Assembly: GCF_025989185.1 (NCBI RefSeq)
Contig: NZ_JAPDNT010000013.1
Span: 1 to 64,000, forward strand
Origin: Limobrevibacterium gyesilva
Lineage (GTDB): Bacteria > Pseudomonadota > Alphaproteobacteria > Acetobacterales > Acetobacteraceae
DNA: 64,000 nucleotides
Reading direction: 5' to 3'
Below, piece by piece: positions 20,322 through 29,296 of this stretch. The notes beneath the pieces are model-generated. The model saw only the letters and a list, made by a program, of their open reading frames with translations. It was not told the origin of the DNA and did no database searches. The translations under genes were made by a program, and so were the position numbers. Position 1 is the first letter of the stretch, and the number at the start of each line of letters is the position of its first letter.

Positions 20322-20583
20322 GCCCCCTCGGGGGTTACGGTGGCAGGGAAGGCAAGGCCAGGGGCGCCGCCCCTGGACCCCGCTAAGGGCGGAGCCCTTA
20401 GAACCCGCTACTTTGAAGGGGTTGCCGAAGAGGGGGCCTATCGTGCGGCGTCCAACCGCTCCCTAGGCCCCCTCTTCGGCAACCCCTTAAGTCCTGGGAT
20501 CCAAGGGGCTTCTGCCCCTTGGCGGGTCCAGGGCAGAGCCCTGGCCTTGCCTTCCTTGCGACAGTAACGCCCCCGAGGGGGCC
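20322..20583. repeat. Large nested palindromic intergenic element
   Basis: Concentric inverted arms surround a 27-base loop. The outermost arms are ggccccctcgggg... (20322) and ...gagggggcc (ends about 20583). Next are 20347-20363 with 20539-20555 (17 bp perfect) and 20416-20438 with 20466-20488 (23 bp perfect). Between them sit smaller hairpins (ctaagggc/gcccttag and aaggggc/gcccctt). The sequence is coding in neither direction. The ccctgg-rich hairpin style recurs at 32037-32229 and 49853-49906, so this is one member of a dispersed family. Confidence 0.8.
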
Positions 20584-20596
20584 CGGGGAGACGTGC

Positions 20597-21355
20597 ATGG
20601 CTGGGAATCCGACGGCTTGTTTGTTGGTCATTGGCAATGAGGTGTTGTCGGGGCGGACGCAGGACGCGAACATCCGTTATCTGGCCACGCGGCTGGGCGA
20701 GATCGGCATTCCGTTGCGGGAGGTGCGGGTGATCCCCGATGTGCCGGAGACCATCATCGGCACAGTGAACGAGGTTCGGGCCCGGTTCGACCATGTGTTC
20801 ACCACCGGCGGCATCGGTCCCACGCATGACGACATCACCAGCGAGTGCGTGGCCGCGGCGTTCGGCGTGCCGTGGGAGCCGCATCCCGAGGCCTGGGCGC
20901 GGATGGAGCGGCACTACAAGCCCGGCGAGTTCAACGCCGCCCGTCAGCGCATGGCGACGATGCCGCGCGGGGCCAGGCTGATCGACAACGCCATTTCCAT
21001 CGCGCCGGGTTTCACCATCGGCAATGTGCATGTCATGGCGGGGGTGCCGCGGATCATGCAGGCCATGTTCGACAGCCTGGCGCCGACGCTGGCCGGCGGG
21101 CCGCCGATCGTCTCGCGCGCCGTGCACGCGCGCGGCCTGCCGGAAGGCCGGATCGCCGAGGGCCTGGCGGCGGTGCAGGCGCGCTATGCCGGATTGGACC
21201 TGGGCAGCTACCCGTATTACCGCGGCGACGGCAATGGGGTGGCGATCGTCGCGAAGGGCAACGACGCGGTGGCGGCGGAGGCGGCGATTGCCGAGGTCAC
21301 GAAGCTGATGGCCGGGCTGGGCGCCGCGCCGGTCCAGGGCGAGCCGCCCCTCTGA
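20597..21355 (+). CDS. CinA N-terminal-type (MoaB/Mog-like) protein
   Basis: 252 residues. LVIGNEVLSGRTQDANIRYLA and VFTTGGIGPTHDDITSECVA are the conserved motifs of the CinA/molybdopterin-binding domain, used in Moco enzymes to bind pterin or nucleotide. The C-terminal nicotinamide-nucleotide deamidase domain of full CinA is absent, so this is the short alphaproteobacterial form. The exact role is unknown. The start at 20597 follows GGGGAG just outside the nested palindrome. Confidence 0.85.
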   Translation: MAGNPTACLLVIGNEVLSGRTQDANIRYLATRLGEIGIPLREVRVIPDVPETIIGTVNEVRARFDHVFTTGGIGPTHDDITSECVAAAFGVPWEPHPEAWARMERHYKPGEFNAARQRMATMPRGARLIDNAISIAPGFTIGNVHVMAGVPRIMQAMFDSLAPTLAGGPPIVSRAVHARGLPEGRIAEGLAAVQARYAGLDLGSYPYYRGDGNGVAIVAKGNDAVAAEAAIAEVTKLMAGLGAAPVQGEPPL

Positions 21356-21464
21356 GCGGCGGGCAGGGGAGGGGCATGCGCAAGGCGCTTGAACAGGACA
21401 TGGCTCTTGCCATATTCCGGTTGCTGCGCCGCACCATTCCCTGCGCCCCGATCGGAGGACTGCC

Positions 21465-22100
21465 ATGCCGTTGAGCGAGCCCGTGGAGCGCGAGAGACTG
21501 CACACGCGCGCGATCCGTATCGAGGGGTTCCGCCGGTCCGATGGTTTGTATGACATCGAGGCGCATCTGACGGATACGAAGGCCTACGGGTTCTCCAGCA
21601 TCGACCGCGGCTTCATCGGCCCGGGCGAACCGCTGCACGAAATGTGGGTGCGCCTGACCGTCGACGACCGGATGGTGATCGTCGCCTGCGAGGCCGCGAC
21701 CGAGCACGGGCCGTTCACGATCTGCGGCGGCGGCGCTGCCAGCTATGCCAGCCTGGTGGGCCTGCGCATCAAGCCCGGCTTCCTCAAGGAGGCCAATGCG
21801 CGCATCGGCGGCACGGCGGGGTGCACGCATCTGCGCGAGCTGCTGCAGCAGATCGCCACCACGGCGTTCCAGACCATGTGGCCGGTGCGCTCGAAGCGCG
21901 AGGCGGAGGCGCGGGAGCAGGCGGCGCCGAGCGGGAAGGTGTCGGAGTCCGACGGCTCGGCGCGGCTGCTGAACACCTGCTTCGCCTATGCCAGCAGCGG
22001 CCCGGTGGTCCGGCGCCGCTGGCCGCATCTGTATACGGGCCCCGACGCCGTGCATCCGGAAGCGCCTCAGCTGGCGGCGGCGGAGTCGCGCGAGGACTGA
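21465..22100 (+). CDS. DUF2889 domain protein
   Basis: 211 residues. IRIEGFRRSDGLYDIEAHLTD and the following DRMVIVACEAATEHGPF, ITCTTAF-like spacing and GCTHLRELL match the DUF2889 family, often found in proteobacteria beside molybdenum or aromatic-degradation genes. No catalytic motif is recognised. It lies 109 bases after the CinA-like gene. Its 3' end overlaps the antisense RHH gene by 34 bases. Confidence 0.7.
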   Translation: MPLSEPVERERLHTRAIRIEGFRRSDGLYDIEAHLTDTKAYGFSSIDRGFIGPGEPLHEMWVRLTVDDRMVIVACEAATEHGPFTICGGGAASYASLVGLRIKPGFLKEANARIGGTAGCTHLRELLQQIATTAFQTMWPVRSKREAEAREQAAPSGKVSESDGSARLLNTCFAYASSGPVVRRRWPHLYTGPDAVHPEAPQLAAAESRED

Positions 22101-22399
22101 ACGGCCGGCCAGCGGTCGGCGCCCGGGGGTAAGGCGCCCGCAAGGCTGCCATGCCCGGCAACGCCGTGGCCGGGCTCGGTGGCGGCGGCACGGAAATAGG
22201 CGAGCACTTGCACGCGCACCGCGCTGGTGCGCCCGCCGGGATGGCCGCGTTGCTCGATACGCTTGACCAGTTCGCCCAGCGTCAGGCATTCGCGCCGGCA
22301 GATTTCTTCCAGCGCGTCCCACAATTCCGGCTCAAGGCGCATGCTGGTTCGGCCGCGCAGCGCGGTGACGTTGCGATTGACCAGGCGGCTCGCGTTCAC
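22067..22399 (-). CDS. Ribbon-helix-helix domain protein (RHH_4-like)
   Basis: 110 residues from the GTG at 22399, placed seven bases after GGAGG; no in-frame ATG fits better. The segment NRNVTALRGRTSMRLEPELW, then DALEEICRRECLTLGELVKRIEQR, is a typical ribbon-helix-helix with a basic strand and two amphipathic helices. It is likely a small DNA-binding regulator, or an antitoxin-type protein without a visible toxin partner. The tail after about residue 85 is low complexity. Confidence 0.65.
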   Translation of the reverse strand: MNASRLVNRNVTALRGRTSMRLEPELWDALEEICRRECLTLGELVKRIEQRGHPGGRTSAVRVQVLAYFRAAATEPGHGVAGHGSLAGALPPGADRWPAVQSSRDSAAAS

Positions 22400-22554
22400 C
22401 CATGACCTCCGTCGACTGACCGGACGAACATGCGGGGGAAGTCTTAACCTGCGGTTGCGTGCAGGCGGCATGTCCGCGCGAGTATCGGCAGCCTGGGCGC
22501 GGCCGAGGCGAGTGAAATCCCGGTGCGCTCCGGATTCGTGAAGCGGGCTTGGCC

Positions 22555-22845
22555 CTATGCCTGCTGCAGCCGCGCCTGCTCGTCGGGGGTGCGCAAGGTC
22601 AGCGTCAGCGCATGCAGACCGCCGGCGAATTCGCGATCCAGCAGCGCATGGACGGCGCGCGAGCGGGCGACGCGGGTCTGGCCATGGAACGCCTCGGCGA
22701 CCATCAGCACGGTGAAATGGGTCTGCCCGCCCGGAGCCGCACCGGCATGGCCGGCGTGGCGCTGGCTGTCGTCGATGACCTGCAGCAAAGCGGGGGCGAA
22801 TTCCTGCCGCAGCAGGGCGGCGATGCGGTCGGCGCGTGTGGTCAT
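22555..22845 (-). CDS. bolA: BolA family protein
   Basis: 96 residues from ATG 22845 (MTTRADRIAALLRQEFAP). The class II KH-like BolA fold is recognisable by IDDSQRHAGHAG, HFTVLMVAEAFHGQTRVARSRAVHALL and HALTLTLRTP. BolA proteins pair with monothiol glutaredoxins in iron-sulfur handling. It is divergent from the J-domain gene, an arrangement common in alphaproteobacteria upstream of cobS and cobT. Confidence 0.9.
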   Translation of the reverse strand: MTTRADRIAALLRQEFAPALLQVIDDSQRHAGHAGAAPGGQTHFTVLMVAEAFHGQTRVARSRAVHALLDREFAGGLHALTLTLRTPDEQARLQQA

Positions 22846-22925
22846 GGCGTCAGCATGCGCGGCAATGCAGGAGCCTGCAATTCCCCCCTTCCCAAACCGC
22901 CGGATCGGCCGCACATAGGCCGATC

Positions 22926-23513
22926 ATGACCCGACGCTCCACGCGATCCCGGGCCTACGCGCCGGATCCGGGCGCGCCGGGCCGAACCTGCGACTTGCCC
23001 GGCTGTGGCACGGTCGGCGAATACCGCGCGCCGAAATCGCGCCAGGCGCTGCACGAATATTGGTGGTTCTGCCTGGAGCATGTGCGCGCGTATAATGCGG
23101 CCTGGGACTTCTACAAAGGCATGTCCCCCGGCGAGATCGAGGCGCAGCTGCGCGCCGATACATCCTGGCAACGACCCACCTGGCCGCTGGGCCGGCTGGG
23201 GGGGGCTAGGATCGATGAGGAGTTGCTGCGCGACCCGCTGCACGTGCTGGCAGCCGGTCGTGCCAACGACCGCCGCCGGCCGGCCAATGAGGCGCCGTCC
23301 GAAATGCGCGAGCCGCTGGCCGCGCTGGGCCTGTCCTGGCCGTTGACGATGGACGAGTTGAAAAGCCGCTACAAGGAACTCGCCAAGCGCCACCACCCCG
23401 ATGCCAACAACGGCGATCGCGGGGCCGAGGAGCGGCTGAAGGTGATCAACCTGGCCTATGCCGCGCTGCGCGGCCGCCTTGCCGCCGACCCGCCGCTGGC
23501 CGCCGCCGGCTAA
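22926..23513 (+). CDS. J-domain (DnaJ-like) protein
   Basis: 195 residues. The J-domain is C-terminal (about 132-185) with the KRHHPDANNGD signature containing the HPD tripeptide needed to stimulate DnaK. The N-terminus has paired Cys/His (CDLPGC ... WWFCLEHV) suggestive of a metal-binding knuckle. There is no G/F or zinc-finger region, so it is a specialised type III J-protein. Its position directly before cobS and cobT suggests a chaperone role for the cobaltochelatase or Fe-S proteins, by inference. Confidence 0.85.
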   Translation: MTRRSTRSRAYAPDPGAPGRTCDLPGCGTVGEYRAPKSRQALHEYWWFCLEHVRAYNAAWDFYKGMSPGEIEAQLRADTSWQRPTWPLGRLGGARIDEELLRDPLHVLAAGRANDRRRPANEAPSEMREPLAALGLSWPLTMDELKSRYKELAKRHHPDANNGDRGAEERLKVINLAYAALRGRLAADPPLAAAG

Positions 23514-23606
23514 GTCTCCACCGGGCAATAATGCCCAACTCCGCTGGCTACCCATCTCCGAAAGCCGGGCGTAGAGTGACCCGGAAAACCACAGGATCGC
23601 TGGCCT

Positions 23607-24623
23607 ATGAACAAGGTTGCCGCTCTTTCCGACGTCCGCGTATTGCCAACCTCCGCCATCGACATGCCCGACATCACGGTCGATGCCCGTGAGACGTTCG
23701 GCGTTGACACCGATCTGGAGGTGCCGGCGTTCTCGGTGCGCACGGAGCATGTGCCCGACGTCGATCCCGCGTATCGATTCGACAAGGAGACGACGCTGGC
23801 CATCCTGGCCGGCTTCTCCTTCAACCGCCGCGTGATGATTCAGGGCTATCACGGCACCGGCAAGTCGACGCATATCGAGCAGGTCGCGGCCCGGCTGAAC
23901 TGGCCGTGCATCCGCGTGAACCTCGACAGCCACATCAGCCGCATCGACCTGATCGGCAAGGACGCCATCGTCCTGAAGGATGGCAAGCAGATCACCGAGT
24001 TCCGCGAGGGCATCCTGCCCTGGGCCCTGCAGCATCCCTGCGCCCTGGTGTTCGACGAATACGACGCCGGCCGTCCGGACGTGATGTTCGTGATCCAGCG
24101 CGTGCTGGAGGTCGAGGGCAAGCTGACCCTGCTCGACCAGAACAAGGTGATCCGCCCGCACCCGAGCTTCCGCCTGTTCGCGACGTCCAACACGGTCGGC
24201 CTGGGCGATACCACCGGCCTGTACCACGGCACCCAGCAGATCAATCAGGGCCAGATGGACCGCTGGAACATCGTGGCCACGCTGAACTACCTGGCGCACG
24301 GGCAGGAAACCGAGATCGTGATGGCGAAGATGGGCATCGAGCCGTCCGACAAGGCGGCGAAGAAGCGCATCGAGGCCATGGTGGCGCTGGCCGACCTGAC
24401 GCGCGCGGGCTTCATCAACGGCGACATCTCCACCGTCATGTCGCCCCGCACCGTCATCACCTGGGCCGAGAACACGCGCATCTTCGGCGACGTGGGGTTC
24501 GCCTTCCGCCTGACCTTCCTCAACAAATGCGACGAGGCCGAGCGCAGCACGGTCGCGGAGTATTTCCAGCGCTGCTTCAACGAGGAAATCCCGACCGGGA
24601 ACCTGATCCGCAAGAGCGCGTGA
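23607..24623 (+). CDS. cobS: Aerobic cobaltochelatase subunit CobS
   Basis: 338 residues. MoxR-type AAA+ ATPase: Walker [14 protein letters not shown], Walker [11 protein letters not shown] and sensor [15 protein letters not shown]. With CobT and CobN it inserts cobalt into hydrogenobyrinic acid diamide in aerobic B12 synthesis. The start is 93 bases after the J-protein. cobN is not in the window. Confidence 0.96.
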   Translation: MNKVAALSDVRVLPTSAIDMPDITVDARETFGVDTDLEVPAFSVRTEHVPDVDPAYRFDKETTLAILAGFSFNRRVMIQGYHGTGKSTHIEQVAARLNWPCIRVNLDSHISRIDLIGKDAIVLKDGKQITEFREGILPWALQHPCALVFDEYDAGRPDVMFVIQRVLEVEGKLTLLDQNKVIRPHPSFRLFATSNTVGLGDTTGLYHGTQQINQGQMDRWNIVATLNYLAHGQETEIVMAKMGIEPSDKAAKKRIEAMVALADLTRAGFINGDISTVMSPRTVITWAENTRIFGDVGFAFRLTFLNKCDEAERSTVAEYFQRCFNEEIPTGNLIRKSA

Positions 24624-24664
24624 GGCGGTGATGATCGACGGCCGGGCGGGAGCGTGAGGCAGGC

Positions 24665-26545
24665 ATGAGCGGAACCGGCAGCAAGGACAACACCCGCTCG
24701 GAGGAGTTCAAGCGGGCCACCGCCGGCGCGCTGCGCGCCATCGCGCAGAACAACGAGGTGCAGGTCGCCTTCCAGCCGGGCCCCTCGGGCCTGGCCGGCA
24801 AGCGCGCCCGGCTGCCGTTGCCTACCCGCGCCCTGCCGGCCGCTGAGATGGCCAGGCTGCGTGGCGCCGCCGACAGCCTGGCCCTGCGGCTGCGCCATCA
24901 CGACGACATCGTGCACGCCGCCCGCATGCCGTCCCGGCGCGAAGCCAAGGACGTGTACGACGCGCTGGAGCAGGCGCGGGTCGAGGTCGTGGGCTCCCGC
25001 CACATGGCCGGCGTCGCCTCCAACCTGCGCGCCCGCCTGGCGGAGGAGTGCGAGGCGGAAGGCTACGACCGCATGACCCGCAAGGATCAGTTGCCGGTCG
25101 CGGCGGCCCTGTCGCTGCTGGCGCGCGAGCGCATGTCCGGCGAGGAGTCGCCCGCCGCCGCCCGGCGTGTGCTGGAGCAGTGGCGCGATACGGTGGGCGA
25201 CGAAGCGCAGCAGGCGCTGTCCGATATGGCCACCGCCCAGGACGACCAGGTGGCGTTCACCCGCGCCGCCCGCAAGCTGCTGGCGGCCATGGACCTGGCC
25301 GAAGCCGAGGTCGAGGCCGAGCCGGACGAAAGCGAGGAAGGCGAGGACGGCGGCGAGGAGTCCGGCCAGCAGGACAACGCCCAGGAAGGCGAGGGGCAGT
25401 CGCAAAGCGAGACCGAATCCATGCTGGGCGCCCAGCCCGAGCAGATGGAAGGCGAGTCCGCCGACGACGACAGCACCGAACAGTCCGAGGAAGACGCCGC
25501 CGCCTCCGAGGGCGACGATCGCCCCGGCGGCCCGCAGCAGCGCCGCGAACGGCCGGCCGGCGATCATGAGGCCGCCTATCGCGCCTTTACCCGCCAGTTC
25601 GACGAGGAGATCGCGGCCGAGGATCTGTGCGACACCGAGGAGCTGTCGCGCCTGCGCCAGCAGCTCGACCAGCAGTTGCAGCATCTGCAAGGCGTGGTGG
25701 CGAAGCTCGCGAACCGGCTGCAGCGCCGCCTGCTGGCGCAGCAGACCCGCGCCTGGGACTTCGATCTGGAGGAAGGCATCCTGGATGCCGGCCGCTTGTC
25801 GCGCGTGGTCGTCAACCCGCTGCAGGCGCTGTCCTACAAGCGCGAGCGCGACACCGAGTTCCGCGACACCGTCGTCACCCTGCTGATCGACAATTCCGGC
25901 AGCATGCGCGGCCGCCCGATCACGGTGGCGGCGATGTGCGGCGACATCCTGTCGCGCACGCTGGAGCGCTGCGCCGTGAAGGTGGAGGTGCTGGGCTTCA
26001 CCACCCGCGCCTGGAAAGGCGGCCAGTCGCGCGAGCGCTGGGTCGCCGACGGCAAGCCGCGCAACCCCGGCCGCCTGAACGACCTGCGCCACATCGTCTA
26101 CAAGGCCGCCGACGCGCCCTGGCGGCGCAGCCGCAAGAACCTCGGCCTGATGCTGCGCGAGGGCCTGCTGAAGGAGAACATCGACGGCGAGGCGTTGCTA
26201 TGGGCGTATCGCCGCCTGCTGGTCCGCCCCGAGCATCGCCGCATCCTGATGGTGATCAGCGACGGCGCGCCGGTCGATGACAGCACGCTGTCGGTGAACC
26301 CCGGAAACTATCTGGAGAAGCACCTGCGCGAGGTGATCCGCGACATCGAGGCGCGCAACAACGTGGAACTGATCGCCATCGGCATCGGCCACGACGTGAC
26401 CCGCTACTACCGCCGCGCCGTGACCATCGTCGATGCCGAGGAACTGGGCGGCACCATGATGAAGAAGCTGACCGAACTCTTCGACGAGGATGCCGCCGCC
26501 GCCTGGGCGCGCGCGAGCGTGGAGCGGGCGCCCCTGGTCGCCTGA
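24665..26545 (+). CDS. cobT: Aerobic cobaltochelatase subunit CobT
   Basis: 626 residues, matching the usual size of about 630. The N-terminal region is followed by a long acidic low-complexity linker (about 215-300). A C-terminal von Willebrand A domain has the MIDAS motif [11 protein letters not shown] and a later [13 protein letters not shown]. It forms the hexameric chaperone complex with CobS that activates CobN. It sits 41 bases after cobS and is followed by a strong terminator. Confidence 0.96.
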   Translation: MSGTGSKDNTRSEEFKRATAGALRAIAQNNEVQVAFQPGPSGLAGKRARLPLPTRALPAAEMARLRGAADSLALRLRHHDDIVHAARMPSRREAKDVYDALEQARVEVVGSRHMAGVASNLRARLAEECEAEGYDRMTRKDQLPVAAALSLLARERMSGEESPAAARRVLEQWRDTVGDEAQQALSDMATAQDDQVAFTRAARKLLAAMDLAEAEVEAEPDESEEGEDGGEESGQQDNAQEGEGQSQSETESMLGAQPEQMEGESADDDSTEQSEEDAAASEGDDRPGGPQQRRERPAGDHEAAYRAFTRQFDEEIAAEDLCDTEELSRLRQQLDQQLQHLQGVVAKLANRLQRRLLAQQTRAWDFDLEEGILDAGRLSRVVVNPLQALSYKRERDTEFRDTVVTLLIDNSGSMRGRPITVAAMCGDILSRTLERCAVKVEVLGFTTRAWKGGQSRERWVADGKPRNPGRLNDLRHIVYKAADAPWRRSRKNLGLMLREGLLKENIDGEALLWAYRRLLVRPEHRRILMVISDGAPVDDSTLSVNPGNYLEKHLREVIRDIEARNNVELIAIGIGHDVTRYYRRAVTIVDAEELGGTMMKKLTELFDEDAAAAWARASVERAPLVA

Positions 26546-26581
26546 ACAGCCAGAGCGGCCTCGACGCCGCGACGGATCCCG

Positions 26582-26618
26582 GGGCCTGCGGAGCGATCTG
26601 ATCCGCAGGCCCTTTTTT
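26582..26618 (+). terminator. Rho-independent terminator of the cobST operon
   Basis: A perfect 11-bp stem (26582-26592 with 26602-26612), nine-base loop, then six T residues (26613-26618), 37 bases after the cobT stop. This is the clearest intrinsic terminator in the window. Confidence 0.9.
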
Positions 26619-26858
26619 CATTCCCCATACATCTCGATGGCATCCGGGGCTGCTCGGCCGCCAACGACAAGCATGGCGTGTGCAACCATTGCGTGCGAAT
26701 TGTCTTGCAAATAGGATTGTATGTTAAGAATTCCTAAATATTTACTGGCATTTTGCGCACACGCACCGTAGAACCGCTCAAAGCGCACGGATTGTCGTGT
26801 TAATGAGACGTTCCTGTTGTCCGGGCGCTGCCAACCCGAGCCCACGAGGGATGAAGCC

Positions 26859-27020
26859 ATGTTGCGGTTCTTTTGCGCCGGCACACCGGGACGAAGGGGC
26901 TCGGTGGGTATCATGTATGCCCTGTTTGCCGCGGCCCTCACGCTGGGTATCCTGGGCATGCACAAGGCCGTCGGCTCCAAGTTGATGGCCTCCCTCAACC
27001 GGCCTGCGTTGGTTCAGTAG
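26859..27020 (+). CDS. Orphan Flp/Fap-type IVb pilin-like peptide
   Basis: 53 residues from ATG 26859, eight bases after GAGGG. The arrangement is a short basic leader, G14, then SVGIMYALFAAALTLGILG and MHKAVGSKLMASLN. This aligns with Flp pilins (G-xxxx-E-Y-ALI...). However, the conserved Glu at position +5 of the mature pilin is Met (M19), while Tyr at +6 (Y20) is kept. No tad/cpa assembly gene lies nearby. Upstream bases 26690-26760 are unusually A/T rich, consistent with a promoter. It could be a true minor pilin, a decayed copy, or an unrelated small membrane protein. Confidence 0.5.
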   Translation: MLRFFCAGTPGRRGSVGIMYALFAAALTLGILGMHKAVGSKLMASLNRPALVQ

Positions 27021-27109
27021 GCCGCGGCCGCCGCGCGGCTTGCGGATTCGCTGCTGCCGCCCGGGTTTCGCGCTATCGTCGGCGCGACAGGCAAACCGGG
27101 GGGAGCGAC

Positions 27110-28252
27110 ATGCGACACATTTGTCTGGCCGCCGTGCTGCTGCTGGCGGCAATGCCGGCGCGGGGTGACATCGCGCTCTCGGCCAATGACGGGCACACGG
27201 TCCTCGATGCCGGCAACCAGGTCGCCGGCAAGCCGCCGCTGCCCGACACGGTCTCCGTCATCGACCTGGCGGGCGGTGCTCCGCGCATCGTCGCGACCAT
27301 CGAGGTGCCCGGCAGCGTCGTCGGCCCGCCGATGGCTGTTGCCGTCGCCCCCGACGAAAGCTGGGCCATCGTCACCGCCGCCACGAAGCTGGATCCCCAG
27401 GACGCCAGCGGCATCGGCCCGGATAACCGGGTGTCGGTGATCGACCTCAAGGCGTCGCCGCCCAAGCTGGTGCAGTCGCTGCCGTCCGGCGCGGGGGCGA
27501 CCGTGGTGCGCATCTCCCCGGACGGGAAGCTGGCGCTGGTCGCAAACCGCACCGAGGGCACGGTGTCGGTGTTCTCGGTCCAGGAGAAGCGCCTGATTCC
27601 GGCCGGCAAGGTCGAATTCGGCAATCCGAAATCCGGTCCCAGCGGGGTCGCCTTCACCAAGGACGGCAAGGCCGCCCTGGTCAGCCGCGACGGCGATCAC
27701 ATGGTCAGCGTGCTGCGCATCGACGGAGAGAAGGTGACCGTGGACCCGCGCCCGATCACGACCGCGATGCGCCCCTACACGCTCGACGTGAATGCCGCCG
27801 GCACGCTGGCCGCGGTCAGCAACATGGGCCGGGGCGACGGCGACGTGGACAGCGTCAGCCTGATCGACCTCACCGCCACACCGTTTCGCACCGTCGAGAC
27901 GGTTTCGGTTCCCAGTTCGCCCGAAGGGCTGAAATTCTCGCCGGACGGCCGCTTCCTGGCGGTGGGCGCACAGGACGGCACGACCAAGAAGCCCGGGACC
28001 CCGTTCTACAAGGAGCACGGCACCCTGGTGCTGTTCGCGGTCAATGGCCCGGCGCTGACGCGGGTCGCGCAGGCGCCGCTCGGCCAATGGTCGCAGGGCA
28101 TCGCCTTCTCGCGCGACGGGCGCACGATCCTGGTTCAGGACATGGTGGAGAAGCACATCCAGGCGTTTCGCTGGGACGGCAAGGCCCTGACCGAGGGCGA
28201 ACCCTTGCCGATCAATGGCGGCCCGGCGGCGATCCGGACGTCCTGGCCGTAG
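27110..28252 (+). CDS. Exported YncE-like beta-propeller protein
   Basis: 380 residues with a signal peptide (MRHICLAAVLLLAAMPARGD) and repeated propeller blades such as VRISPDGKLALVANRTEGTV, VAFTKDGKAALVSRDGDH and LKFSPDGRFLAVG. It resembles YncE/lactonase-type seven-bladed propellers, which are periplasmic and of varied, often unknown function. The start is supported by GGGGGAG. It is convergent with the aspartoacylase-like gene, only six bases apart. Confidence 0.8.
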   Translation: MRHICLAAVLLLAAMPARGDIALSANDGHTVLDAGNQVAGKPPLPDTVSVIDLAGGAPRIVATIEVPGSVVGPPMAVAVAPDESWAIVTAATKLDPQDASGIGPDNRVSVIDLKASPPKLVQSLPSGAGATVVRISPDGKLALVANRTEGTVSVFSVQEKRLIPAGKVEFGNPKSGPSGVAFTKDGKAALVSRDGDHMVSVLRIDGEKVTVDPRPITTAMRPYTLDVNAAGTLAAVSNMGRGDGDVDSVSLIDLTATPFRTVETVSVPSSPEGLKFSPDGRFLAVGAQDGTTKKPGTPFYKEHGTLVLFAVNGPALTRVAQAPLGQWSQGIAFSRDGRTILVQDMVEKHIQAFRWDGKALTEGEPLPINGGPAAIRTSWP

Positions 28253-28258
28253 GTCAGG

Positions 28259-29296
28259 CTACTGGATGAACCGCGCCAGCCGCACCGCCGTATGGCCGCG
28301 GCTGGGCCGCAGGCTGGGCATCACCAGCAGGCAGTCGTCATGCGGCGTGCGGATTTCCGCGGTGCCGTCCAGCGCGATCAGCGTGTTGCGGCGCGGGATG
28401 ATGTCGCCGCCCCGGAACGATTGCACGAAGGCGAACCCCGCCGTCGCCGCGGTCACCGCTTGCGTCACTTCGGCGTAGCGGCTGGCCCGGGCGGGCCGGC
28501 GCGGCGGCAGGGCAGGGTGGTCGGTGGCCATGCCGACATGCCGCAACAGGCCGGCCACGCACGCCAGTGCGACCTCCACCGTCTCCGGCACCCAATGCTG
28601 GCCGGCCTCGACCAGGGCGGCCACCTCGTGGGTGGCAGGGCTCGCGAACCGGCCGTAGTCGATCAGCCGCCGCCCGCTGACATGGCCGGCATCGGCCACC
28701 ACCAGGCCGGTCACCCCGATCGCCTGCGCCAGCGCGCGGCCTTTCTCCGTCGGTCCGCTGAGGGTCAGCGGGTCGGAGGGCCACAGCATGGAATGCAGGT
28801 CCAGCAGCACGTCCACCGTATCGATCAGCGGCCGCATGAGGCGGGCGCGGTCCAGCTCGCTCGACTGCCGTGGCCCGTCCAGCACGCTGGCGTCCCACAG
28901 CCGGTTCAGGTCCTCGTCCACGAAGCGGCTGGCCGTCGGGTGTTCGGGATCGAAGCGGGCGAAGGCGGCCAGGTTGGCGAAGCCCAGGGTCAGCCGGCCA
29001 CGCCTGGGCCGCAGCCTTGCCCGCAGCAGCCGGTCCAGCACCATCGCGCCGGACACCTCGTTGCCATGCATCAGCGCCACCACCGCGACATGCGGCCCGG
29101 GCTCCGGCCCAATGAAGCTGCTGAAACCCGGCACGCCCGTGTTGCCCTCGATCCAGGGGGCGATATCCGGCGGTGCGATCTGCACGTCGAACCGCGGCAG
29201 CGGCGGCTGCGCCAGAGCGGCGCCGTCGCCCGCCCACATGAGCCTGGAAGCGTCGGACGGACGCGCAGGTGGCGGAGGGGGCGCCGGATCGGTCAT
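28259..29296 (-). CDS. Succinylglutamate desuccinylase/aspartoacylase family hydrolase
   Basis: 345 residues. The M14-type zinc site is visible as H77-G-N-E80 (ALMHGNEVSG) and H168 (LLDLHSM). The domain is the AstE/AspA type that hydrolyses N-acyl amino acids. It begins inside the end of argE (ATGA overlap), so the two form an operon. Together they suggest use of N-acylated amino acids rather than arginine synthesis alone. The proline-rich first 15 residues could be excluded by a later start (ATG at residue 20). Confidence 0.82.
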   Translation of the reverse strand: MTDPAPPPPPARPSDASRLMWAGDGAALAQPPLPRFDVQIAPPDIAPWIEGNTGVPGFSSFIGPEPGPHVAVVALMHGNEVSGAMVLDRLLRARLRPRRGRLTLGFANLAAFARFDPEHPTASRFVDEDLNRLWDASVLDGPRQSSELDRARLMRPLIDTVDVLLDLHSMLWPSDPLTLSGPTEKGRALAQAIGVTGLVVADAGHVSGRRLIDYGRFASPATHEVAALVEAGQHWVPETVEVALACVAGLLRHVGMATDHPALPPRRPARASRYAEVTQAVTAATAGFAFVQSFRGGDIIPRRNTLIALDGTAEIRTPHDDCLLVMPSLRPSRGHTAVRLARFIQ

